From positions 219,868,205 through 219,932,204 of the forward strand of contig CP136064.1 of assembly GCA_032622095.1 (NCBI GenBank): a stretch of DNA of 64,000 nucleotides, given 5' to 3'. Position numbers and translations under genes: made by a program. How positions within the stretch are numbered: the stretch's first letter is position 1; every line of letters starts with the position of its first letter. This document shows, piece by piece, positions 45,801 through 60,800 of this stretch. Under the pieces are notes generated by a model. That model searched no databases, had not been told where the DNA came from, and was given only the letters and a program-made list of their open reading frames with translations. The stretch is from Siphonodentalium dalli. Its lineage: Eukaryota > Mollusca > Scaphopoda > Gadilida > Siphonodentaliidae.

Positions 45801-48800
45801 ATTATGATGCAAGTTGTGTTCTGTATTTATTCTACACTGTTCAGCCAGATAAGTTCAATCTATTACTGTCACCTCCATTGCTACTACCGCTACCTTTAAC
45901 AGGAATAGTTCCGGCTTGTATTCCACTAGACGTATACATTACTATGTATTCAATGGCTGGGAATCCGTTGAATACATGTGACTCACGTCAACCAGCACCT
46001 AAATGTTAAAAATCCACTTAAGGTTTTATTTCTTATCAACAGTAAATTTCTCAACAATAAATTAAAATTTATAAAAAAGAAGAAAGATTAAATCTAAAAA
46101 AAAAAAAAAAAAAAAACATGTTTCTGGCCATTTCAGGATAGGACGAGTGAAAACAAAATTTGTCACTTACTTGAAAATTTAAATTAAAAAAAAAATTCTT
46201 GCCAATTCAGAATCAAATGAAGGAAAAATTCTAAAATGTTGCTTCAAATAATACTTACTTATCAATAGTATCAGCTAATGATTTCCCTGGAACACTTTCC
46301 AATGCAAGACTGCTCTCCCTGAAATATTATAGGGTAACTTCTTGATAAAAGCTATAAATGGGCGTTAGACAATTACCTGGAACATATACATGCACAACTT
46401 TATTAGAATCTACTAATCTATGCTAACTGAACTAGTGTGTGGTGAAATATGTCACCAGGTATTTCAGCGAGACAGGGTAATTCCACTTTCAATATACACA
46501 AATATTATATTGCGACTCCCTTTGATCATGCTATCTATAAAAAAATGCTCCTTCTTTACCGACAGTAAACAATAAGTGTTTCTCAAAATCTGGATCTGTG
46601 CATGCATGAAGAAACAGACCACCCAACCCATGTCACCAATTTGCTGCAAAAGTTAGAGGGATGAATATTCATGTTCTTAAATCATCTGAAGCCCAAATTC
46701 AGGAGCATTGAAGCATAATGCATGTAATTTGAAAATTCCTTAGTTTGTTGTTGGTATATTCTAAATTTCTCATCGTTTGCTGTTCACATTATGACAAAAA
46801 AAAACAGAAAAGCTAAATTCCCTGAGTCAAAAAAGGTTATGTGACTGGAAACAATCAAAATGCAATTTATAATAGAACAGTAGATGATAAAATTGAATTT
46901 AATTACTCAGAATTTTCTTCAGTAGAAGTGTGCTCTTGAATTGTACTGTTCAGGTGCTCAAGCTTTCTGAAAATAAACATAAACACTCAGTCTAGAGACT
47001 CCAGTACTTCAATTGATTTCACAGATGAAAGGGGAATCCCCAGCCCGCGATAGTTCATGTTTCAAAAAAGTCATATTTTACTGTTTTGATTGAGGTGCGA
47101 CGATGACAACATGTGTTAACAAGAGATGTGCACTCGAGTGCTAGCATACCCCCCACCGTGGCAAATTCAACCCGCATTATCCGTAAACCCAACAAAAAAG
47201 ATTTTTAACCTTAAAGAAAAATTTGGATTAATAACTTTGATATTGGTTCATATTTGTTCAAATGATTGCAGAAACCCAAAAAAGGGTAGAAAATGAAACG
47301 CAACCTTAACATCTAAGATGGCTTTTGTCGAGTGTGCATCCAAAAAAAAAGGAAATTTCAAATATCTACAATCAAAACTGTAGGAGGAGTTGATTACACC
47401 TCATACAGAAAAACATAAAATTATAAAAAAAAAAAATTCAGTCAAAAGGCCCATAACTTTTGGAAAAATCATTGGATCAAAGTCAAATTCGAACTTGACC
47501 TGTATTTTGATATGAACGACCCAAAAAAAAACAGAATATGATTTATAAACAATTACAAGAACATTGAGGGAGTTAGTAGTTAGTTAATTGGGGTTTAATC
47601 TCACTTTAAATGTTCATATCATGACATACCGGGGGACATGAAATCAAGCTGTAATCTTTATTATATTACTTCTCTCATTTTTAGAAGACTTCTACTTGAG
47701 GCAGTGACTACAGCAATCCTATTCTCTGAACAAGTCCCAAGTGGTAATAGATGATTACCAGTTACCAATTCTGACATGCCTGGGATGCAAATAAACCAAA
47801 TATGGTGCACATAAGAATAAAAAATATGCTCCGAATTAAATATGGTGGTCATTCCACTATCAGGTCCAAATCAACTGTGTTGTTAGGCCTGTATGGCAAA
47901 ACATAAATTTGTTTACATACCCATTTTATCAGTATGGATAGGTAAGTAAGCTGACAGATTTTGATAGCTATGTTAGATATCATATGCATGTATGTGAATA
48001 CACAACAATATTTTGCTTGTCTCCGATGAAGACAATACCAAAACAACTTACAATTTTTCAAGCTTCTGTAACCTGTCTACATATTCTTCTTCCATTGTTA
48101 ATTTTACTGCAAACATGAAACAAAATTAGAGGTTCATATATTTTTCAACTTAAAATTTTCACAATTATCGATCAGAAATTAACTTATCTCTAGAATAGGA
48201 AGTATAACTTTAGAATGGAAAAATACAAACTATCATTTTTCATCTCTTTTTAAAGGAGCCATGATGGCAAACCTCCATGCCAAATTTCATTCCAGATCCG
48301 ACAATACTTTGCTGCGATATCTGACTGGACAGACACAAAACACTATTTCCAGATGAACAGTGAAACCATACCAAATTTCATTCAGATCTGTTAAACCACC
48401 GCAGAGATATATGCCCATACCGACAAAATCAATATGTATATGCATGTATATAATTAAAGTGTAAATGACACTGTAGCTCAACTTGGAGAGGGAATTATTT
48501 CATGTGTTACAGTGAATGGAGTGATTAGGAATATGGAAAGTTGAAAGGCCTAGTTATGCAAAGAGTAAAATCCAAGAAGGCCACTGGCAGTTATGTTTTT
48601 TGCCGAAGGACCCCAAAAAGTCTGGTTCCCATTTACATGTCATTGTTAACATCCATAACAAAATTCCATGATGATCCAACAAATAATACGACCTGTAGCC
48701 TGTGTCAAAGGATTTGGTCATGTAAAGAGTAAAATCCAAGATGGCTGCTGGTGGTCATGTTTATTAGCAGAATGACCCCAAAATGACTTGTTCCCATCCA

Positions 48801-51800
48801 CATGTCATTGATAACATCCATGACATATTTAATGACGATCCGACCAAAGATTTGACTTGTAGCCCGTGCCCAAGATTTAGTCACGCAAAGAGGAAAATCC
48901 AATATGGCTGGTGGCCGACATTTTTTTTTTACTGAAGAACTACAAAATTACTCATTTCCCATCTACATGTCAATATTAACATTTATGGCAAATTTCATGA
49001 TGATTAGATGAATAATACAACCTGTAGTCCATGCTAATGGATTGTATTTTGAAATCCAAGATGGCCATGTTTTTTGCCCGAATTACCCCAAAATGACTCA
49101 TTCCCATCTACATGTCAATGTCAACAGCCATGACAAATTTCATAATGATCCGACCAAAGGTACGACCTGTAGCCCGCTAAAGGAAACTGTTGACGGATCA
49201 CGCACACCACGACAAAGTCATGAAAATATCTCAAACTTTCTAAAGTAGAGTTTAGCTAAAACTAAGACCATGGTAAAGAAGGGTATACTACTCTTATGGT
49301 AGTGACTAAAGAGTGGTGCAGTGTGTTTCTCGCACATACAGTAAGTCACCCCATCCCTAACTATAACATATAATATACAAACCGTGCAAGACAAATTTAT
49401 TTTGGCACAGTTATTAAGATGAATTGTCATTGTTTTTCATATTGTTAGATAGGGAATCTGTCTGTAACCACCAAAAACATGTCAGGTCAGGGCTGAGTGT
49501 ATATACCATAATCGCATATAATTACTTTTCACTCTTTTCCTGTTATGGTTCTGAGCCATGCCATCTTTCTCAAGATCAGACCACTCTGAAACAGTTTTCT
49601 CTGTTATCCCTGGAAGCAAGTATTCAGATGTTGATTACACATCAAACACAATATACAGGTACATTAAGTTACATTATATAACTCCCACACAAGCTTTTCA
49701 AGTGTTGGAAATTTCCAACCTGTCACCCCCCCCCCGCCCCCACCATAAGGTTGGAAAATTTCCAAATGATAACCATTTCAGTCCAAAATTTCGACAAAAA
49801 AATGGAAAAATATGCAAATATTCGTCCAAAAACAATTATTTCCCCTAATGAGTTGTTTTAAAATCAAACTACCAGAACATTTTCAACCTATTGTTGGTAT
49901 GAGACACCCCAAACCCCGTCTCTGCCTTTGTCTGCTATTAGGGGGTTAAACTTGTTTAGCTTTTCACAACTTTTGACTTAATCATGATAAAATCAAAAAA
50001 AAATTTTGCCAAAATTGTTTACACTACACAAGTTCCAATGAGGCCCTCAAAAAATAAGCTAGAGAAATAATTAATTTTGGACGGCCTTACCCTTGTCCTT
50101 CAAGGGTAGGAGTAGTTCCCTCAATATTCCTTGATTTTTGTCCTTCAATTCTTCTGCTCTTAACATCTTTCGTTTCAATGTTACAGCTGTAAAAGATAAG
50201 AGTATCAAATAGATTGAAGCCAATTAAAACTTTGCAACAAGGGTATTGCATATCCCGGGTGGGCATTGAGTTCTTTCTACCACCATACTTAACCTGGCAA
50301 AGTAAATGCAGTAAAGTAAATATAACATAATATAAATAAAGTGTGTTTAAGGTGTAGAAGCTGTAATTTAATACCATGGATTCTTCTATGCATTTTGGGA
50401 AATGGTCCCGACCCCTTTGTAATCATGTGACATAGAAGTTTATAATTGGTGGATACATGTATAACATAGAAGCAAACATTATCATCGTGAAACTAAGTAT
50501 AATTTAACAGTCTAACATGTTTCCTAGATTGTTCAATCCTATTGCATGCAAATGGAACAAGAGGATTTGAAAATCTACAATAAAATTAAGAGTAACTCCT
50601 TTCTTTTGTTCATAAAACAATAAACTTCCTGTGAAATCAGGTGAAATGGGAATTTCTGATTAAAAATAGGGGAAAAAACAAACAATAAATCCCGGAATAC
50701 CTACCAAGCTTCATTCTTATTTTCATGGAGTGATGGAGCAATGCTTCTGTGAGTAGATCGATTTTATTTTCTGGGGTCATTTCTTTGGTGATTTTTGAGA
50801 ACTTCCCCAGAAAAGACCATAACCTTTCCATGCATTCTCCATCAGTGAGGCCCAAGCCTTCTGTGCGCCGTGGGTTGAAAAGGACCTGTCATAAAGCAGA
50901 ATACAATTAAAGCTATAATTATTGAAGGGATTTTAGGTAATCACATTATGTTGAATATTGCCAAAGTTACAATTCATATAATATTTCTGAGTTGAAAAAG
51001 GGACATAACTCTGTAAAAGTCATGACATTAACATCCACACCAAATTTCTTTAAGATCCGATAACCCATGGCTGAGATATCCCCAGACAGACGGACAGGCA
51101 CAAACACGCAAAGAAAAAGACAATCCATAACACCCCTCCCCCATTTTTATGAAAAGTTGGGGTATAAAAAGTCTTCATACCTGACAGGACATCTTGTGAC
51201 CATAACAATGGAAGGATGGAATAACTAATCTGATGTTCTCTAAAACATCAGCCTTCACTCGCTGTAATAAAAAATATGTGATCCGTGAGAGAACAAATTA
51301 ATATGAATTTGGCGGCAGTTATTGAAGGATATACTGTTTGATTCAGCAGCTAGTCTAAACTAGAGGTGTGACTGTCCCAATAAATAATAAAATACAGTTC
51401 CCATTGCAGGTGCACAAACCCAACCCAAATCTTAAACATATTGACCGAAAAATATAGGAATAAAAGTTCAGACAAAATTATGCAATTTGCAAAAATGTTC
51501 TAAGACGAAAAGAGGGAATAACTCCAATAAAAAGTCGGACAGACATCATAGTCGCATATGCACAGGTTCTCATGGTAATAAATATAAGTGCCAAGATTAA
51601 AAAAACATTGACATAAAAATGTAGAAATAAAAGCTTGGACAAAATTAGGCATGTTGCGAAAAAAATTCTAAGTCGAAAAAAGGGAATAACTCCACCAAAA
51701 AATGTCATACAAATGTCTTAATCGCAGGTGCACAGGTTCCCATGGTACTAAATTTCTGTGCCAAGTTGACAAACAATTGACCAGTGTAGGAATAAAAGCT

Positions 51801-54800
51801 CGGACAAAATTATACATGTTGCAAATTTTCTAAGTCGAAAAAGGGGGGATAACTCCACCAAAAAAAGTCCGACAGACTTCATAATCGCAGGTGCACAGGT
51901 TCCCATGGTGGTTGATGTCTGTGCCAAGTTTCAGGGAAATTGATCAAAAAACGACTGAGAAAAACTCCGGACAAATTTGTGTCCATGGACGACGGACTGA
52001 CGAGCTGACTCCAGTATACCCCCCCTAACTTCGTTGCGGGGGTATAATTAACTGGATGATCATCTCTCAAAATGCTCTATGCCACAGACACAGGTGAAGT
52101 GTTTTTTTCTTCAAATTATCATTAGTTATAAATATAAGATCTTCGAACTGTAGTTGTAGAGTAAAGAAAGACCAGGTGCACAGAAGAAAAACAAAGTAAA
52201 ATTATTGGATATTGTTGGTCGGACCACTTAGAACAATAACATATATCTTCATATTTAATCAGCTATACTCACCTCCATATATGTTTTCAATTTGCATGCT
52301 ATGTCATACATGATGTACATCTCCTCATTTGGATTTTTTTGTATTAATTTTTCAACGAGAAATAAAGGGTAGCCAAGTCTGAAATACAAATATAAATATA
52401 ATGGCATTATGGTTTGAAACAGCACATGATATTCATGTCTCGAAATTGACCAAATAATTACTAGTTATTCCAATTTTCAGGATGAAATTAGGATGACAAA
52501 ACATGCTACATTTATATAACGAGAGGCCGATCACGATCGGCAGATGTTTAACCCATACCTTGGCGATAGCGACTAGCCATAACTGATAATTTGTCAAAGA
52601 TATCACAGGAATTAATCCATATATCAGTACCCAACTTGAAATCAAAAGCTCAAATAATTTGTCTTAAGAAAGGGTTAATGTATTTTGGTTGGGGAGGAGT
52701 AGTTTTAAATCTCATAACTCTGTCCCTATTCACACAAGGACCTCTCACTGTGAGATCCAATGGTTTAGTGATTTCGGAGGACATGTTTAGGAGTTTAAGT
52801 TAACTCATTGGAAGCAAAAGTGATAAATCCCTATCTTTGCCACTTTTGACATGCCAGATATTCAAAATTTATTATTCACTTCTAAAGAGAAATTATAATT
52901 GTTGACAAGCCAGACTGCTTAGAACGACATATATGTAGAGGATTCCATCTCGTATTTAAATGGTACTTTAATTACCCCCCCCCCCCTTCCCCCATTCTCC
53001 CCAGTTATTTGTTTATCAAACATGGACAGATATAAGATCAGATCTGACCTGTGTATTAAATAAGATTAAGTGTTTCATAACAGGGGTGTATGGTTTTCAA
53101 AAATATATGTAGTTTATACAATTCAAAAGTATTATCTATATAATGTTATACAGACATAATATGATGGGGATGCTGGCCCCTATGACCACTAAATCGTTCA
53201 TATAAAAGAAAGTAAGTTAGCCCTCATTTGAATGGTTTCACACATTACGATGTTTTACAAGTAGCTTGGGCACTAAAAGCCACAACCTTCAATGTTAATC
53301 TTCTAAGTGCTCTGTGGCCCCTAAAATTCAATCAACCATGAAAATGTGAACAAATGGGAAAATAAGGTTCCTGGAAATACTAACATCTACCATATTGATT
53401 TTCAAAACAAGTCATCACTTACAATTGTCATGTATATTTATCTGCCTGTTTCCCATTGCATAGATAAATCATATTGGCTATCAGCTGTTGTTTTAATTTC
53501 AAATTGAAAGCACGTGTCTGAAGGGTTAATATATTTTTCAAAAATCAATTAATCAGTCAATACCAAAATTGATAGAAGTGAATAGTGTGCAAAGATACCC
53601 AATAGATATTAAGAGATATGAGGAAGAGTCCATGTACATTATAGCATGTGTCTATGGAAACCTTGGAAAGGGTTAATTATTTTTGAAGCAAATTAATGGA
53701 ATTTAGAAGACACTTATATAGGTGAGGGGGCCCTTATCTCACCCTGTAATGAAATTTCAAGAATAGGAAAAACACCAGTCTTGTGCTGCCATTAATCAAT
53801 TTGACAGTTAGAATAAACAAACAGCCAGCCACCAGTGTTGTTTATCTAGCTTGACCCACCAGAGCTCTGTATCATAATTATGTCATCACTCATTTCATAA
53901 CAGATTTCACTTGGAATGACAACATCTATAAAAATCCTCTCATATACTCTGGATGTTGGATGATCACATGGTAATTTATTGATATCATTATATTACACGA
54001 AACTATTGCAATAAAATCTTCATATTTTCAAAACAGGATATCACACCTAATTAATCGTATAAAACTAAAATAAACGAAAGTGTCAATTTTTTTTTATTAT
54101 TTAATTTTTTTTTATGGTATTAAAGTTCAAACAAAATTTAATATTTGTATATGCTAAATTTAGCAAGGAGCTAAATCTAAAAAAAAATTAATTTAAAAAA
54201 AAAAAAAAACATTCTTGAAAAAGGGTCATAACTCCTTTAAAATTAATCGGATCAAACCCAAATTCGAACTTGATCTGTATTTTGGGCTGAGAAACCCATA
54301 TACAAAATTTGGTGTCGATTGGATAGAAAATGTTTGAGTTATCGCATTACTCGTAAAGTGTCTACGGACAGACAGACAGACGGACAGACAGACGAACGAC
54401 GAGTGGTAAATCCGGGCAACGACACTATGTTTACCATACTATGGTATGGGTAAACATAAAAACTATTACACACTCTGGTAAGCATAATTGAAGTCATAGA
54501 AATAACAGATTTCCCATGATACATACAGATGTAGTGAATGTGAAAAATGTGTATATAGCCAACGGCTGTGTTTGATTATATGTATTTTTGTGTGTATAGT
54601 TTTTGCTTGGTTAGAAAACAGGTGAAAACATTTTTTAAATTGGATGTTCCAATAATGCTAAAGTTATGATAGTTATGAAATATTGACACACCATACATAA
54701 TGTCTGATATATGTTCACAAAGGGCACATATGTTCCACTTGGTTGAAAGATCCATTGCCAAATATGCAATGGCCTTTGGATTGATACACCAATAACCACA

Positions 54801-57800
54801 CACCCATAGCCAAAAAAGTGACAAACTTCTCAACGATTGACGCGCTGCCAGGTCCTTGAAAATACACTGAACTATTAGTTTATTGGTTCTCTTATACAAC
54901 ATTTGAATTGTTTTCGGCTAGCATGTATCTTTTCTTAGTTATTTTTTCTATTTTCTATTGAGATAGAGGTCTGAATAGTGCATGTAACAGCTTGTCAATA
55001 TACACCCTATACAGAAGGTAGACCCCCGAAGCCATGACAAATAGTTTTTGCGGCTGGCTCAACCAATTTCGTGGCTGGTTAGATAGCTAACCCGACTCAG
55101 TTGCGACATTCGTGGATGACAAAATATCATTCAGCATATTTCGTTTCTGAAATTTTCCTAATCTCAGGTAATAAACCCTGTTTGATTTAGTGTTTGTGGT
55201 GAACATGTAGAATTCCAGACCACATGTATTCTTTTGGTGTTGGGTTTTTCCATTATGGAGAAAATACACAAAGAACTGTCATGGATGTACTATGCAATTT
55301 ACCATCCAATCAGTATAAGTTACATTGGAACTTCTATCGACTTTAGACTGCTATCATCACTAGCATCTTGCAATATATGCATGCTGAATCCGATAGTAAT
55401 GATATATATTTCAAACTATTTTGTATTCTCTTCTATATGTTATGTGCATACTAGTATATTGACAATGCCAGCGATATCTGAGACTGAGTCGTGTCGAAAT
55501 GAACAATCTATACTTTAACCCTTTCAATATTGAATTGATGCTCCCATTCAGTTATATGAAAGCATGCATTGGAATAGTTTATTCCACATTGAGAGGCCCG
55601 GTGTTCTAATAATATAACAACCATGTCGTGTCCACACAAATTTTCCAATATTAGGCAATGCAGTTTAGTTCTTAGCGATTTGCAGTACAGTTGTGCTTAT
55701 ATATGTTATATACATATAAGCCCATACACACGACTTTTACAATTCCGGCGGCGGGGATTGTTTCATGCAGCTGGCATTAAGAGATAATATGGCTGGCAGT
55801 GGCTTGTGGTCAATATGACTGGCGGTGGCGTGTGGTGGTGGCTTCGGGCTCAAACAGAAGGCGTATTAAAGAGCAATCACTATTAATATGATGCGGTCAA
55901 CATAAAGAGTTTATATCGGAACTTATGAATGTCATACCGTTCTCCATGTCGTAGATTGAAGAAAATAGCTGGATATTCATGACGGCATGCCGATCCAAAT
56001 ACTGCAGTTTCATCAAGCTTCTTATTTTTCGACTTAGATCTGACAGCACTCCCAGCTTCAAATGAATTGCATTCCTGAAAATACATTTTAATTAAATGAG
56101 TGAAAAAAACAGTATAATAGAGAGGCTTTTGCTTACAATTTTATTTTATATATATGTTAACTAGAGGCGACCAAACAGTTGACTGGAGCTGAAAATTTGT
56201 ACATATCAGTAATTTGACCCGGGGAATCTTATTAGATATGTAACGTTGATCTCAGATGTATTAAAAAGGCACTAATAATTAATTTAACTAAATAATTAAT
56301 CTTATACCCAAAATGGTTGCAACCTGGTCAGTGAAATTTAAGACACATGGATGAATTTACACGTAGAATGTCATGATATAGATGCCATTGACAGACAACA
56401 TTAAGGGGCAAATATGATTAATAAAGAGCGTTTCTTATCACCTTAAAAGATATGTAGTAAAATTAAAAAAATTATTTCAGATTTATATGTTGTTTCGACT
56501 GAGCTTTTATTTAGATAACAATAGCATTATAATCCTGATGTAACTGATCAGGCAAATTTCATATTTATGTGGAACTTATGGTGTGTGGATGCGATTGCCT
56601 AGCTTCATAATTTCTTCTGATACTGTTTAATTATTGTATAGCAGAGAAGGATTTTTGTTTGAACATATTTTATTTGACCCTCGTTACATAATACATTTAA
56701 CAAATTAGAATATGAAATAAGATATGAGTTAATCAAAAGGGATGGGAGCACAAGTTATTCAACTTAGAATATTGCTCCTCTCCCTTAACAATATTGAAAC
56801 GCAAATTATTAATTATATATGGAATTATGTAGGACTCAATATTAGCTTATAATTGGAATGTAGTACCTAAAACGAGGAGGGTCGAGAATGAGGGTAAGGT
56901 ATAAAGTGAGTAGACAGATATCAAGGATGGGATGTAGGTCCTATGGCGAGCTGAGCCGAGTATTTTGATGGCAATATGGGGAATGTATGAAGATATAGGC
57001 TTATTTGGATTTTGAAGGTTTTCCGTCAATGAAAAAGGATGCAAAGAATGTGCACTTAATTGGTTACATGCATATTTGATCGGAAATTGATACATTCATA
57101 GATAATATTTACATTGTATACTGACTATCACTTATAGTCATTATGAAATGAGCACATTGATACCAGTATGGCCACTCATTCTGCTAATATTTTTACATGA
57201 TATGTTGCCAATTGCGTGAATCAATTGGATACATGTTCCCTGGGGCATCTGTTTGTCATGTATATCTTTACACGAATATAATCATTGATTCATGTGGAAA
57301 GTTAAGCCTTGCATCATATATTATCAAGTTCCCAGTTTGCAGCCCTACTTGATTCATACACATATGACTGAGAACCTCATCATAACTAAGCTTAAAGCGA
57401 AGTGGCTGGATCCAAACAAGTCATTTGAACAAGTGCAGAACTGGCGACAACATTAACTGAGGGTCAGAACTAGGGTGGTTAAATACCTGATCATTATCAA
57501 CTATGTCTCCTTGACATGTTAGCATATGGAGATCAACTTCCTTCTGACTGATAAACAGTTTCCCATCATGTTTGGGTTTGTCAGCGTGTTGACCTGATGA
57601 AGCTTTCCTTACTAACTGGAAGTTACCATCCATAGAATATGTCTTAACTGGAATCTGCAATTTAAGCAATTTTATGGCTGAAAGTTGCACAAAGGGATTA
57701 TTCTCAGTAAAAATAAATGGTCAGTCGCTTGACTACATGTCCCCCCAAAAAGGTGGCTTTGGTCTGTGACCTGCATATATCTATTTCATGCTGACTTAAA

Positions 57801-60800
57801 CCATTTCAAAAGATATCATGATCTGACAAGTGATGCTTCGGTGATAATTCAGTAAGTTGACAAAAAAGAGTCACACATATTTCCCTTAATAGATGGGACA
57901 ATCCGAGATTATTATTCAACCCAAATGAACTATATATATTCTAGATTTCTCAGAAATGAGGGTGACAACTTATCAATGCGCAATTTATAAATATTTAGCA
58001 TATTTCCAGATAAAGTAAATATGTAACTTACATAAACACTCTAATTAAAATAGTTTCTGTATGAACTTGTGAAAATATGTGAACATACCTGATAACAAGC
58101 TGGACATGTTGTACCATCATCAATCCCTGGCAAAATCTCAGAAGGATACCATATTTTTGAGCGATAATATCGATACTGAACTAAGCACTCATCTGACAGT
58201 AGCTTATACAGAGTGTTTGTCTGAAATATAAGGATACATGAGGGGAACTTGTGTGGATACCAGTGACACCTATTAGTTATCAGAATTGATTAATTAACAT
58301 AAATTAATGTTTAACTCTAATATATCAACATTTTGTTCAACGCAATTTGGTATTGCCGGGCCACCAATTTTAACCAAAAATAACAGATTTCAACAATCAA
58401 TATCTGATAACGCTGAGCTTCAAATCAAATTTTTCCCCAAAGCCAAAGATATAGATTTAGAAAGATTTAGGAGCATTAATTTGGTTTAGGTATCTATATA
58501 TGGATAATTACATTAACACAGGCCACAGAAGTTTAATGCAGGTGAACACTAACAGAAGATATTGTTTTTATCGATTGGTCCCAATGTTTCAATGCCAAAA
58601 AAAAATAAAAAACAAAGGGTCAAAACTCTGGTGAAAATGTCCAACCGGGCCTAGATTGTGAACTTGTTTCAGAAATCAGATACTTCTTTTCTGTTAATAT
58701 TTATTTAAGATTGGTGAACTCATTTCAAATACTACTTATGTGAACTCACACACAATAAATCTTTGAAATCTGTTGATAATTATTCAAAATAACCACATGA
58801 TAACTTTTTGTAGGTGCTAAAGGCAAGAAAACAAATTAAACTAAAATGGCTGTAACTCTGGTGAAAATGATCGGCCGGACCTCGTTTGCTTACTCTTTTC
58901 AGATACTGCTTTATAGCAAAGATCTTCCATATCCGTTGATAAATGATCGAAATAACCCCTGATACCAAGCTGTAAACTGTTAAATTCCACAGCTCTTAAG
59001 CTGTTCACAGTACATGGAGTAAATGTATCTCAAAACATATTAATACAATAGTGCTAGGAAGCAGATTTGATAAACACTGATATCTGCAGATAAGAGTGAT
59101 TTCCCTTTTATGACGGCAGCTGTGCTGGTGCATACTGAAGACCCTGTGCCTATGCATGTAAAAGAGAATGCACTGGCTTACAAGATCAAGGTATATATAT
59201 TGTAACTGGTTAGGCAAATGTATTTTCCTATGGGAGACTCAAATATAAAAGAATGCATTGGCACATGGTTTTCGCAAAAATTCAGGAAACTCCAGTCATG
59301 TAAGGGTTAAACGTTAAATATGATCTTCTGTACCTAGCATTAAGACTCACTTCAGTGTATAATGCAAACTGGTGTTTTGATCTATATCTCAGGGATTCAC
59401 AGAAGGCCTTTGTTGGCAAATGACCTTCCAGCAGAAGCATTGACATCCACTCCATCAGTCCAATGTGAATGCCTATATTTGGAGATGTAGGAGTTGAGGG
59501 CCATAAGTTGTAACGTATCATTGTCACTGACTTTGGCTCACAGTCGCAAAACTGTAATGTTCGCATTTGCTGTCTTCCTAACAAAAGAATAGAAAATTCA
59601 ATATGAAAAAGTTTATTTCAGCTAAATTTATCTAGTATCTGGAAAATATAAAAATACAATATATACAAGTGGTGAACATTTAATAATTCTAGCAGACTCT
59701 GGAGCATAACTCCACATGGCATAACGCCTGGTGTGGCATACCCCAATAAAACAAGAGGTTGCACATCAGGTACAGGCATACTCCCATGGTGACAAATTAA
59801 AATAAAGGCAGGACAATACCCAATTTATCTCTTTAATGTGTGGATTTTCAACACCCAGTTATGAAAGTATACATGCATGTTCGAATGATCTATTATTCTG
59901 CTAAATCAGCATTGTTATAATTACTGTCCTGAGAGAACAAATATAAAAAACCTCTAACTGAAGAAAGTGCCATTTTCTGGAAGTTGAGCCTTATTTTTAA
60001 CCGCCCCTATTTGCATCGTGGCTCATGCATATATTCTATTCAACTGCAGACCATATCGCTTACCACCATCTACATTAAAAAACAGCTGTAAAATGACTTA
60101 CCATTACTATCAAAAATTTTTATATCTTCAAACTTTTGCGTAGAGCACTTATGGTCCAGTCTTGTCCAATTGGGTGTCTCAACCTCATGAATAAGGTAGG
60201 TGTCATTCTGCAATAGAAAGAAGAAACTTTAATAATACCAGGAAACCATGACAAAAACTATTACTTAAAGAGGTGATGTTTTGGAACAGAGTCCCGCCCC
60301 ATTGCTCATCTATAACAGACTTTCATTCAAAAGACGTACTATGCGTTCACATGTAGCCCGGGCATTCACGAAAACCCCTGAAAGTGATTAGTAATCTGAC
60401 ATGTCTGTGATGAACTAGTCTTCAAAAGGATAAATCATTTATCATAATAGAAAAATGTATACTGATAATACAATCATTAAATGTATTGTTCACATTTCAT
60501 TTACTCTTCTCATTGCTTTGACATATAACCGACCTCTGATATACATGTTTAATATCATAAAGTTTTAATTTGACCTAATGTGAACTTGTGAAGACATACA
60601 CGTAAGATAACTCCTGTCAACGATTCTGTGCATAAAGTCTGTTATGGAAGAGTATATAATGGAATGGGACTCAATCCAAAACAGCATCATCCCAACTGAT
60701 ATCCCAAACTATTGACTGTTGTGGACTGCATGAGAAGACTTGGTCGAGGGTAAGGATATCATTTTTATTGAATATTTACTGTGTATCATCATGCACGACC

